Source: a virus. From it: a DNA stretch of 21,712 nucleotides. This document shows, in pieces, positions 1 to 6,331 of this stretch. How positions within the stretch are numbered: position 1 is the stretch's first letter; the number at the start of each line of letters is the position of its first letter. The DNA is taken from the IMG/VR virus record IMGVR_UViG_3300035698_017044, positions 1 through 21,712 of that record; one strand, given 5' to 3'. The translations under genes were made by a program, and so were the position numbers. Under the pieces are notes generated by a model. It saw nothing but the letters and a program-made list of their open reading frames with translations, ran no database searches and was not told where the DNA came from.

Positions 1-600
1 AATTGAACCGCCACGCACAGGTTGTCCATATTTAGCTTGGAAAGCTTTTTGGCCAGTGCTGTGAGTTACTAGATTTGCAAAAAAACCTTGATATGCCAAA
101 AGGTTTACCATGACGGTTGCTGAATTTTCACCACTAGCATTTGTTTCAGCACTGAATATTTCACCACCATTAACTCGGTATGAGTATTGGTAATAATTAC
201 CGTCCACAGCGGGCAATGTAATTTCGGGGATATCAAGAACCGTCGGTGTGCAGTCTGTTTGATTTGCAACAAAGTATCTTCGGAAACCACGGGAATTACT
301 GCCAGAAGCTGTAATTGTTAATTCGTACATCCCAGCTGTGTTGAAACTATTCTCACTAGGCGGATCTACCCAATCTGGCAAATTATTTAAATCCACAAAC
401 CATCTTGATCCATCTTCAGATATATTAAGTCCACCACCGCTGTAAACGTTGAATACTCGACCATTACCACCCAATTGAGTTTCACTTTTGTACCATTGGA
501 TATTAAAAGTCAAAGTTAAGTCTGTACGTGGCGGTGAAATAGTTCCTTCATAAATATGGTCAGAAGGCTGCATTCCTTTATCATCTACTGTAAGTATCAA
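1..600 (-). pseudogene. 3' part of an unrecognised, probably phage structural, protein (runs off window)
   Basis: The minus strand is open without a stop from about 648 down to base 1, giving some 200 residues from 600 onward. The product is rich in Gly, Ser, Thr and aromatic residues, with many short beta-strand-like stretches (LTLTFNIQWYKSET, RWFVDLNNLPDW, MYELTITASGS) and a YGQPVRGGS stretch at the window edge. This composition suits a tail tip, fibre or other beta-rich virion protein, but I recognise no family. No convincing start codon with a ribosome binding site begins the frame: ATG 573 has AAAGGA directly abutting it, and TTG 600 has none. The frame emerges, shifted, out of the truncated sheath gene, so I read it as the 3' remnant of another gene joined there. 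An intact gene starting at 573 is the alternative. The frame is certain; its identity is not. Confidence 0.5.
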
Positions 601-881
601 GATGGTATTGGAAGTCCCGACTTTCCCACGCTTTGTACCTCGACAGTTCTATTGGTCTTAATTGCTGCCGTTATCATGCGACCTGTAATGGAATTTTCGC
701 CAAACATCTGATCCGCTTGGGCTTTATCATAAATACTGATAGGCAAACCATTGACTGAGTTTTGCCCATCATCGGTGATGAATAAAACTTTATGAATATT
801 CGCTGGTAATCCAGTTCGTTGAGTGTTCGTATTTACATCAAAGTAAGTACCCGGTGTTTTTAAATTAGCTGGAATTGGCAT
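597..881 (-). pseudogene. Mu gpL-like contractile tail sheath protein, N-terminal fragment
   Basis: The 94 residues match the start of Mu-type sheath proteins in style: a PANLKTPGTYFDVN opening, then a strand leading to VLFITDDGQ, then AQADQMFGENSITGRMITAAIKTNRTVEVQSVG. Mu gpL has the comparable pattern of an early Y-x-E/D strand, VLMFGQSG, and a 'xxNRVAEVW' segment. Sheath subunits normally run to roughly 400-500 residues, so only about the first fifth remains. The frame meets TGA at 597-599 soon after the conserved segment, ending in KSGLPIPS, which does not look like sheath. The start ATG 881 has AGGA about 7 nt upstream and follows the DUF1834 stop by 3 nt, as expected in the late operon. 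The full-length protein would form the contractile outer tail tube; this fragment cannot. Confidence 0.8.
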
Positions 882-884
882 TGC

Positions 885-1499
885 TTAATCCTTTTTTAAT
901 TCAACTAAATCCGAAGCACCAACGCTTTCATAGTCTTTCGGATCAAAGTAATAATCTATGTTGACACGCTCTAAATAAGCATCTGTATCGGCTTCTTCAC
1001 GGTCACGATCTGAAGCTGTGATGGTGTATTGCGTAGTAAATTCTTGTGCCAAAACACTCAAAGATTGACTGCGAACGGATGTATTAAAAATTGTTCGTGT
1101 TTTACCCAGTTCCAAAGGTACTAAGCCTTTTACACCAACAATTGATAAATCATTTTCAGTCAGTAGGTTTTGTACATTTGCTAACATCTGATATGTGCCA
1201 ATATCTCGACCAGCACCTTGACGACGAGCTTCTTCATTCCTGACTGAACGTGCGCCTACCAAAATCACAAATTTAATTGGGTACTGTGTTTTGTTATGAC
1301 TGATTTTTTTAGGCGTTCCAGAACCCTCAAAAGTAATCCAGATGGCAGGGAAAGTATTAATGACTGTAGATAAATCTTCAGCATCGAACTCTCCACCATA
1401 AGTTTTGACTTCACGAATCCACGGCCATTTTTTAGACTTGATCTGCTCAGCCATGACATCTTTGATTGCTTGTTCAACAATACCTAGATCTAGATTCAC
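885..1499 (-). CDS. DUF1834 (Mu gp37-like) tail-module protein
   Basis: This 204-residue protein has the organisation of the Mu gp37/DUF1834 family: an N-terminal helix (IVEQAIKDVMAEQI), a strand block with FPAIWITFEG, an FVILVGARSVRNEEARRQG segment, and a GTYQMLANVQNLL helix. The family sits between gp36 and the tail sheath in Mu-like phages and is thought to act at the head-tail or tail-terminator step. Gene order here is the same: gp36-like upstream, sheath downstream. The start is GTG 1499, backed by a GGAGG about 9 nt upstream and a 4-nt overlap (GTGA) with the gp36-like stop, which implies translational coupling. The C-terminus is acidic and polar (DPKDYESVGASDLVELKKD). Length and frame look intact. 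Confidence 0.8.
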   Translation of the reverse strand: MNLDLGIVEQAIKDVMAEQIKSKKWPWIREVKTYGGEFDAEDLSTVINTFPAIWITFEGSGTPKKISHNKTQYPIKFVILVGARSVRNEEARRQGAGRDIGTYQMLANVQNLLTENDLSIVGVKGLVPLELGKTRTIFNTSVRSQSLSVLAQEFTTQYTITASDRDREEADTDAYLERVNIDYYFDPKDYESVGASDLVELKKD

Positions 1500-1921
1500 C
1501 AGCCTTTACCTCCAAAGTCACGACGACCTACGCCAAACATCACATTATTAGATGCAGTACTGACTGGAGCTGCATTACCAGCGGGTGTACCGCCTACAGT
1601 CAAATCACCTTTGGCAATGTCTTTTAAAGTTCTTTTGGCTTCCAAGTACTTGAGCTTAATCGGATCGTTATCCGACATTGCACCTGTACAAGCGTAATAG
1701 CGGGCGATATCACAAGCGATATGTTTTAAAAATGGTGGGATGGTCTGTAACGGTAGAGTGAATCGTGCAAGATAACCGTCGATCTCACTATTTGCAGCTT
1801 CTAAAGCTGAATTTAGTTTGTCGTGGTTAATTACATCCTGATAAGGTGCTTCATTATCAGTAAGTTGAATAAGTTCTCGTTCACCGAATTTTGAAAGCAT
1901 TGCCTCTACCGTTACATACAT
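1496..1921 (-). CDS. DUF1320 (Mu gp36-like) head-tail joining protein
   Basis: The 141-residue protein begins MYVTVEAMLSKFGERELIQLTD, the signature opening of DUF1320/Mu gp36 proteins. It continues with SEIDGYLARFTLPLQTIPPFLKHIACDIARYY, a helical region typical of head-completion or connector adaptors. It sits between the major capsid gene and the DUF1834 gene, as in Mu. It probably joins the portal ring to the tail; this role is inferred from family and position rather than from a catalytic motif. ATG 1921 has GGAGG about 9 nt upstream, inside the end of the capsid gene region, and the 3' end overlaps the next start by 4 nt. The C-terminal 40 residues are Gly/Ala/Asn rich and probably flexible. 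Confidence 0.85.
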   Translation of the reverse strand: MYVTVEAMLSKFGERELIQLTDNEAPYQDVINHDKLNSALEAANSEIDGYLARFTLPLQTIPPFLKHIACDIARYYACTGAMSDNDPIKLKYLEAKRTLKDIAKGDLTVGGTPAGNAAPVSTASNNVMFGVGRRDFGGKGW

Positions 1922-1924
1922 GGC

Positions 1925-2833
1925 TTAAGCCTCCGTACCATCTGAACCAAATACGGTTTGCCAGAATCCATATCCAGCCGCACCACGAGCTTCCACACCA
2001 AAGTAAAAAACACCTTCCATAAATACATTGGATGAGTCGGAATTGGTTTGCTGAACAAAGACTGGTTTCTTACGTACCTGATAAACAAATGGTTTCACTG
2101 GCTTAGTGGTATCAAGCAAGAACCAAGCATTGTCATCCGTTAAACGTGCAGAAACTTGAACCTTAGCCGTACCTTTATATGGATTTGGTTTACCGTCCTC
2201 CAAGCGATCAACTGTCATCAAGGCATTGGCAATATCTTCAAGTGCAGCAGGGACAAGTAATACACTTGGTGTAATATTTAAAGGGCGACCTGATTCATCT
2301 TTAAACTTGCGCATCGTAGTGCGTGCAGCGCCAAATGATTCTTGTGCTTTAGCTAAAGATTCAATTGATAACTTTTTCTTGCCTTTATTACTGACAGTTA
2401 ATTTTCCGACCTTATGATCAGTCGCAATCATATTCTTGCCATCATAACATTTGGCGGAAAATGCCTTATTTACTGCATCAAAGACTAATTCATCAGGATG
2501 CTGCTTGGCAGAAAATGCAGCACTTTCAGCTTGAGGTTTGTAGATCCCCAATTGATCATCTTCAATATCATTACGACGAACTTCAATGGTTGCCGCAAAG
2601 TCTTTATTACGGATGACATAATCATATTCTTCAAGTTTGGTAATATATTTTTTACCAATCCATTCTTTCATCTGTGGAAAGTTAGCTAACCAACGATAAT
2701 CGACATAAGCACCATTACTTGGTACTTCCATGGCAATTCCAGTCCACTCGGTTGGAGCTTGTGCAAATGCTTGGTTATAAGCAGTGCTCATACCCAAAAA
2801 AATTGCATTTAATACTGCGCCATTTACTTTCAT
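1925..2833 (-). CDS. Major capsid protein, Mu gpT-like
   Basis: This is the Mu gpT-type major head subunit (302 residues from ATG 2833). The recognisable start is MKVNGAVLNAIFLGMSTAYNQAFAQAPTEWTGIAMEV. The body includes YRWLANFPQMKEWIGKKYITKLEEYDYVIRNKDFAATIEVRRNDIEDDQLGIY, matching the conserved gpT region. I chose ATG 2833 rather than an in-frame ATG at 2842 because 2833 overlaps the upstream DUF2190 stop as ATGA and has GGAG at a normal distance, while the longer start has GGAG only 1-2 nt away. About 400 copies build the icosahedral head in Mu. It lies downstream of protease/scaffold and the DUF2190 gene in the usual order. No frameshift is visible. Confidence 0.9.
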   Translation of the reverse strand: MKVNGAVLNAIFLGMSTAYNQAFAQAPTEWTGIAMEVPSNGAYVDYRWLANFPQMKEWIGKKYITKLEEYDYVIRNKDFAATIEVRRNDIEDDQLGIYKPQAESAAFSAKQHPDELVFDAVNKAFSAKCYDGKNMIATDHKVGKLTVSNKGKKKLSIESLAKAQESFGAARTTMRKFKDESGRPLNITPSVLLVPAALEDIANALMTVDRLEDGKPNPYKGTAKVQVSARLTDDNAWFLLDTTKPVKPFVYQVRKKPVFVQQTNSDSSNVFMEGVFYFGVEARGAAGYGFWQTVFGSDGTEA

Positions 2834-3240
2834 TCTACCCATACTCCATTTTCATCAATACCAACCACACGACCAGCTTTAGACAACTTACCCGCACCAT
2901 CTGTAGCAGCAACAGTTTCGCCATCTTGTAAATAACAAGCTTTCCCAAAAGAGGCTTGTACTACTGGATCACTTGAACTATTGGCAAAATGGAATGCGCT
3001 ATCATTACGCACCAGTACATATACATCACCATCAGCGCCATTGGTGTTATCAACGCTATCTTCATATCGCCCCAAGTAAGTGAGGTCACTGGCTACAGAG
3101 ACAGGAACTGCATGCCCAGTTGCATCTACAACAGCTGCAAAGCCTGCAATGATCACAGCGCCAGCCTTAACAGGAACACCGAATAGACCTAAATCACGAC
3201 GTTCTGTTTGACGCTCTTGCTGATTCAAAATACTACTCAT
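2830..3240 (-). CDS. DUF2190 head decoration-type protein
   Basis: The 136-residue protein shows the DUF2190 pattern: an N-terminal tail (QQERQTERRDLGLFGVPVKAGAVIIAGFAAVVDATGHAVP), then short beta strands (YLGRYEDSVDN, GDVYVLVRNDSAFHFANS), a CYLQDGETV segment, and a terminal AGRVVGIDENGVWVE. Family members are small beta-rich virion proteins encoded beside the major capsid, and several are described as decoration or fibre-like proteins. It is translationally coupled on both sides: ATGA overlap with the protease stop at 3237-3240 and ATGA overlap with the capsid start at 2830-2833. The assignment rests on protein pattern plus position between protease and capsid; the exact structural role is inferred. 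Confidence 0.75.
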   Translation of the reverse strand: MSSILNQQERQTERRDLGLFGVPVKAGAVIIAGFAAVVDATGHAVPVSVASDLTYLGRYEDSVDNTNGADGDVYVLVRNDSAFHFANSSSDPVVQASFGKACYLQDGETVAATDGAGKLSKAGRVVGIDENGVWVE

Positions 3241-3791
3241 GATGTTTTTGCTCCTAAATCAACGCCCATGAGTCCAGCCACTTCAAGTGCTTCAGGTGAA
3301 TGTTGCTGATGGTTTGCTGCTTTATTAAGTTCAACTGTGGATGTTTGTGTTTGAGTCAAAGCCGCAATTTTGGGAAGGCTTTCGAGCTGAGTTTTAACAA
3401 AATCAGGATTGGTTTTGGCTTGTTCCTTGTACCAGTTAATTGTGGCTTCACCAGTTAATCGACCATCACTACAAGCAGCTGTAATTAAATCTTCTAGTTC
3501 TTTGGTTTTATTTGCTGAAGCAGCATTATTGGCTTTTGCAATTGCTTCGCTATAAACCGCCATTGGTACATATTTTGTTGGGTCAGGGGCAGCTTGTGCA
3601 TTTGCAGCAGTTTTTACTTCAACTGCTTTATCAATGGCTTGGTCTAGCGTTTGCTCTGTTGAAGAAAGCGCTGTACCCAAAGCACCATCCATTTTGGTAA
3701 AAGCACTATTTGCAGCGGCAATGGCGTCTGTTTCTGTAACAGTTTCAGCCAGCCCCAGTTTTTTAAGCATGAGCTTGATAAACTCATTCAT
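3237..3791 (-). CDS. Internal in-frame start: scaffold protein, Mu gpZ-like
   Basis: Inside the protease frame, ATG 3791 (MNEFIKLMLKKLGLAE) is preceded by GAGGA at 3799-3803 with a 7-nt spacer, a better ribosome binding site than that of the full-length gene. Translation from it would give a 184-residue protein equal to the C-terminal scaffold half. In Mu the scaffold Z is produced from an in-frame start within I, so the same two-product arrangement is likely here. Its composition (Ala, Lys, Glu, Gln; no aromatic core) suits a coiled, proteolysed scaffold. The start signal is seen directly; production of a separate protein is inferred. Confidence 0.6.
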   Translation of the reverse strand: MNEFIKLMLKKLGLAETVTETDAIAAANSAFTKMDGALGTALSSTEQTLDQAIDKAVEVKTAANAQAAPDPTKYVPMAVYSEAIAKANNAASANKTKELEDLITAACSDGRLTGEATINWYKEQAKTNPDFVKTQLESLPKIAALTQTQTSTVELNKAANHQQHSPEALEVAGLMGVDLGAKTS

Positions 3792-4322
3792 TGTTGAATC
3801 CTCATGATCTGATTGGTATTGAGAGTTTTGAGACAAAAAGTTCTGAGCCGCAGCAGCCAGTTGTGCTTCGGGCAGTTGATCTAAATTCGGGGTATTGGTT
3901 AAAGCGACATGGAGAAGAGCAACGACATCGCCAGTTTTTGTATAGAGAAAAACTGGCGATAAATATAAATATTCATCCGACTCAATATAGCCTTTGGCTT
4001 TATTCGTCCATTCAAATTGAGTGCTACATAATCCAACTCCATTAATATATTCAAATGATTTTAACCAGCCCGCAGCGGGTGCTTCATTGCCTGTTTCTTG
4101 GGCTTTTAAAGTTGCATGCTCATAATCAATCACCATTTTGATATTGCGCTGGTTTAATACAGCCGCAATTTCACGACCACGCTCTGGCGTTAAATTCCAA
4201 TGTGGTGCGTCAAAAGGACGTCCATCAATCCCGCGAAAAATTCCTTCAGGAATGAGTACCAGACGGTTCGGTAAAACGGTTATGTCGAATGAGCATGAAG
4301 CTGCGAGTAGTGTTGTATTCAT
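3237..4322 (-). CDS. Mu gpI-like head maturation protease with C-terminal scaffold
   Basis: The protein is about 361 residues from ATG 4322 and belongs to the Mu I (protease) family. It opens with LPNRLVLIPEGIFRGIDGRPFD and GREIAAVLNQRNIKMVIDYEHATLKAQETGNEAPAAGWLKSFE, where the DYEHA-type stretch is the conserved protease region. It continues with GYIESDEYLYLSPVFLY and VALLHVALTNTPNLDQLPEA. From about residue 178 the sequence becomes Ala/Lys/Glu/Gln-rich and helical, as expected of a scaffold that shapes the procapsid and is then degraded. The frame extends upstream to TTG 4400, but ATG 4322 matches the family start; its ribosome binding site is weak, so the start is less certain than the product. 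It lies between gpG and DUF2190, as in Mu. Confidence 0.8.
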   Translation of the reverse strand: MNTTLLAASCSFDITVLPNRLVLIPEGIFRGIDGRPFDAPHWNLTPERGREIAAVLNQRNIKMVIDYEHATLKAQETGNEAPAAGWLKSFEYINGVGLCSTQFEWTNKAKGYIESDEYLYLSPVFLYTKTGDVVALLHVALTNTPNLDQLPEAQLAAAAQNFLSQNSQYQSDHEDSTMNEFIKLMLKKLGLAETVTETDAIAAANSAFTKMDGALGTALSSTEQTLDQAIDKAVEVKTAANAQAAPDPTKYVPMAVYSEAIAKANNAASANKTKELEDLITAACSDGRLTGEATINWYKEQAKTNPDFVKTQLESLPKIAALTQTQTSTVELNKAANHQQHSPEALEVAGLMGVDLGAKTS

Positions 4323-4380
4323 ACTGAGACTAAGGGTATTCAAGAGCCTACAGTATGAAATTGATCTACATAGAAGATTA

Positions 4381-4398
4381 GGCGGAAAGGTTTCCGCC
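4381..4398. repeat. Perfect inverted repeat GGCGGAAA-GG-TTTCCGCC
   Basis: Two 8-bp arms with a 2-bp centre sit in the leader of the protease gene, between the gpG stop and ATG 4322. No strong T-run follows on either strand, so a simple terminator is not evident. It is the most symmetrical of five related AG-YGGAA-N4-TTCC-type motifs in the window (also 8022, 9117, 10043 and 14478). Confidence 0.6.
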
Positions 4399-4424
4399 AA
4401 GTTTTGAGATGTATAAAATTTTTA

Positions 4425-4898
4425 TTATATGAATGAATTTGAAATAAACATGCCAGCAATATAATCCACGGCTCGTTCCGCTTCAGGTTGTAAAATACCT
4501 TGAGTGGTGATCGGTAGATAAGGACGGGCTTTAATCTTGACTTTACGACCACGACCAGCCATACCACCAAAATGTTGTATTGCAGCATAGGCAGCACTTG
4601 CTCCCGATCCAGCCTGAATCGTCACAGAATCTTTATCTGAGTCGCCCTGAATACTGTTTCGCAATGCACCTGTTACTTGCAATATTGCTGAATTATGAAT
4701 ACCACGCTTGGCATACATTTGAATTGTGACTGTTGATAAGCCAGCCCATTTTGGGCGACCTTGTGCGTGAAAGTTTTGCAAGGTTTGGCTAATCAAAGCT
4801 CTTTCTAATTGTTCTGTTAAAACTTCAGTACGCTGTACACGATTTGCAGCGAGAGCAAGTCGTTGTGACAATTGATCACCGATTTGAATAATAGTCAT
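4425..4898 (-). CDS. Phage virion morphogenesis protein, Mu gpG-like
   Basis: The 157-residue product matches the phage virion morphogenesis family (Mu gpG): helices in the first 45 residues (QLSQRLALAANRVQRTEVLTEQLERALI), then FHAQGRPKWAGLSTVTIQMYAKRG, the LQVTGALRNSIQGD segment, AAIQHFGG, and KARPYLPIT. The 'L-T-G-x-L-R-x-S-I' and 'H-F-G-G ... R-P-Y-L' elements are typical of this family, which acts in head completion or tail attachment. The start ATG 4898 has AGGTG at about 5 nt. Upstream, the 125-nt gap to the MuF stop holds a tRNA-like structure; downstream lies a perfect 8-bp inverted repeat before the protease gene. Confidence 0.8.
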   Translation of the reverse strand: MTIIQIGDQLSQRLALAANRVQRTEVLTEQLERALISQTLQNFHAQGRPKWAGLSTVTIQMYAKRGIHNSAILQVTGALRNSIQGDSDKDSVTIQAGSGASAAYAAIQHFGGMAGRGRKVKIKARPYLPITTQGILQPEAERAVDYIAGMFISNSFI

Positions 4899-4940
4899 AT
4901 TGCACCTGTCTAATTTGTGTTCTAAACTAATTCTAAGGAT

Positions 4941-5020
4941 GGGCTTTAATCAAAGTAGGCTATTGGAAGCCAGCCGTTATGCGGTATATGCGGGTTCGAG
5001 TCCCGAACAGATTAAAGTCC
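4941..5020 (+). ncRNA. tRNA-like cloverleaf between MuF and gpG genes (non-canonical)
   Basis: An 11-bp closing stem pairs 4941-4951 with 5010-5020 (GGGCTTTAATC with GATTAAAGTCC, one G-U). Inside are three small hairpins: GGCT-ATTGGA-AGCC (4958-4971), GCCG-TTATG-CGGT (4973-4985), and a T-arm look-alike CGGG-TTCGAGT-CCCG (4991-5005) whose loop has the T-T-C-G-A-N-N pattern of real tRNAs. An A-C-C follows at 5021. It is not a normal tRNA: the T-arm is not adjacent to the acceptor, the middle hairpin has a 5-nt loop, and no anticodon can be placed. It fills the intergenic space on the strand opposite to the late genes. It could be a decayed tRNA or a structured regulatory RNA. Confidence 0.3.
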
Positions 5021-5023
5021 ACC

Positions 5024-6328
5024 TTATTTTTTTGTCGCTAAATATTCATAATCAGAACTTTTTAAAATATTGTCAGGCTCTTCAACAATCAAAGTCCGAA
5101 TAACATTCCCGACAATATTTTGTTTAACACCATCCACATCCCGACCTTTTAATTTCTGATTGATCTGAAGAACTAATTTATAAAATGCGCCAGCTTCTTG
5201 AACATCAAAAACCAGCAGCGGTGTGGCATGTGGTTTATCCCAATACAAATCGTGCTTCCCGTTAAGGTGCAAAACAATATTTTCAACCCATTCACGGTTG
5301 TGGGTTTTACGACTTTGATTGATGTGCCTTAACGTCTCTCTGTCATGTACCGTAATGACCGAGCTTTCAAGTTCAACGCCTTTTTTCTTCTTTAAAACAT
5401 CTAAAAATTGTTTGTCCAAAGTACCCACTGGGCGCATTTCACCACGTGGTTTTTGTGTGTCTACACTTTTGATCCATTGCTTAACTTCATCATTGTATTG
5501 CTTAACAATCTCTTTATTTTTAAATGCTTCTCTAACAACATTACTGGAAATGATCGGATCAGCTTTTGCCGCTTTTTCTAAAAGTTGCTCAGTTGGATAT
5601 TTCCCTGGTCTACCAACCCAGCCCGCATCCGTTCTGAATGAAGCACGATCAGGAAAATCTAAACGTGCGATTTGAGCGACACCACCATTTTTAGTATCAA
5701 CATTTTCAATGTGTAGATAGCCTGAACTGTCATAAATTTTTTGTCCACGAATATCCATTTCCATCATTTCAATGACAGTGCAGCGGCAGTTGTAACCATT
5801 TTTTGGCGCAATCGCAGGCCATGCTGGATCGGACTTCTTCATGATTACGCCATGCAATGACCGATGCTGTGGACGGGTTTTATTGTCTAAAATTGCGCTA
5901 TACATGACATAGGGAAAAATCCTATCGTCTTGCCACATTTTTTCCTGACGAGCCGCTTCATAAGCCTGCGCCATATTGGTTTGATAAATGGTTTTAAGTC
6001 GGTATGGATTGCCTAGTTGGACTGTGCGCTGACCGTCTTCGGTCATAATGTCTTGTTTTCCCCACCAACCTCGCTGTTTCATTTTGGGTTCAATTTCTTG
6101 CGACCAACGCTTTAAATCCCAGCCATTTTTCTGCGCATCAACCAAGGACTTACGCACGTCTTCAAGCAAATCAATCTGTGTCATGTGGGCAACAACAAAA
6201 GCCTTGTTATGCGAATTACCTTGAACTTGCCACCAGTCCTGTGAGGGCATGATTTGTTTTTGTTCTAAATATTCAATGGCTTTTCTAGGTGGTTGACCAA
6301 AGACAGTTTGCATGGTGAGCTGATCCAT
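5024..6328 (-). CDS. MuF (Mu gpF-like) head morphogenesis protein with C-terminal toxin-like domain
   Basis: In this 434-residue protein, residues 1-240 form the Mu F/SPP1 gp7-type minor head domain, with the family signature TRPQHRSLHG (151-160) and GYNCRCTV (178-185). MuF proteins associate with the portal and can be ejected with the DNA. After a linker, residues about 295-430 form a separate domain (GTLDKQFLD, SSVITVHDRETLRHI, LYWDKPHATPLLVFDV, FYKLVLQINQKLK, IVGNVIRTLIV). This resembles the phage Barnase-EndoU-ColicinE5/D-RelE (BECR)-type domains found at MuF C-termini, the MuF polymorphic toxin architecture. The domain call is from pattern memory only; candidate residues include H329, H335, K365 and H367. 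The start ATG 6328 lies 3 nt after the portal stop. No adjacent immunity gene is obvious. Confidence 0.8.
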   Translation of the reverse strand: MDQLTMQTVFGQPPRKAIEYLEQKQIMPSQDWWQVQGNSHNKAFVVAHMTQIDLLEDVRKSLVDAQKNGWDLKRWSQEIEPKMKQRGWWGKQDIMTEDGQRTVQLGNPYRLKTIYQTNMAQAYEAARQEKMWQDDRIFPYVMYSAILDNKTRPQHRSLHGVIMKKSDPAWPAIAPKNGYNCRCTVIEMMEMDIRGQKIYDSSGYLHIENVDTKNGGVAQIARLDFPDRASFRTDAGWVGRPGKYPTEQLLEKAAKADPIISSNVVREAFKNKEIVKQYNDEVKQWIKSVDTQKPRGEMRPVGTLDKQFLDVLKKKKGVELESSVITVHDRETLRHINQSRKTHNREWVENIVLHLNGKHDLYWDKPHATPLLVFDVQEAGAFYKLVLQINQKLKGRDVDGVKQNIVGNVIRTLIVEEPDNILKSSDYEYLATKK

Positions 6329-6331
6329 CGC

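Noticed and set aside
105-290. 61-codon minus-strand frame starting MVSEDTLLQ
   Set aside because: It lies in a different frame inside the longer open minus-strand frame covering 1-600 and has no ribosome binding site; treated as a shadow.
2445-2470. GGCGGAAAATGCC in the capsid gene as a sixth border motif
   Set aside because: It lies within conserved coding sequence and lacks the TTCC half; chance similarity.
4340-4597. 85-codon minus-strand frame across the gpG-protease junction
   Set aside because: It overlaps the 3' half of gpG in another frame and has no family resemblance.
4912-5013. A canonical tRNA using AATTTGT (4912) and ACAGATT (5007) as acceptor arms
   Set aside because: The arms pair, but the span of about 102 nt is too long, and no proper D-arm, anticodon stem or anticodon can be placed. 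Only the non-canonical cloverleaf is reported.
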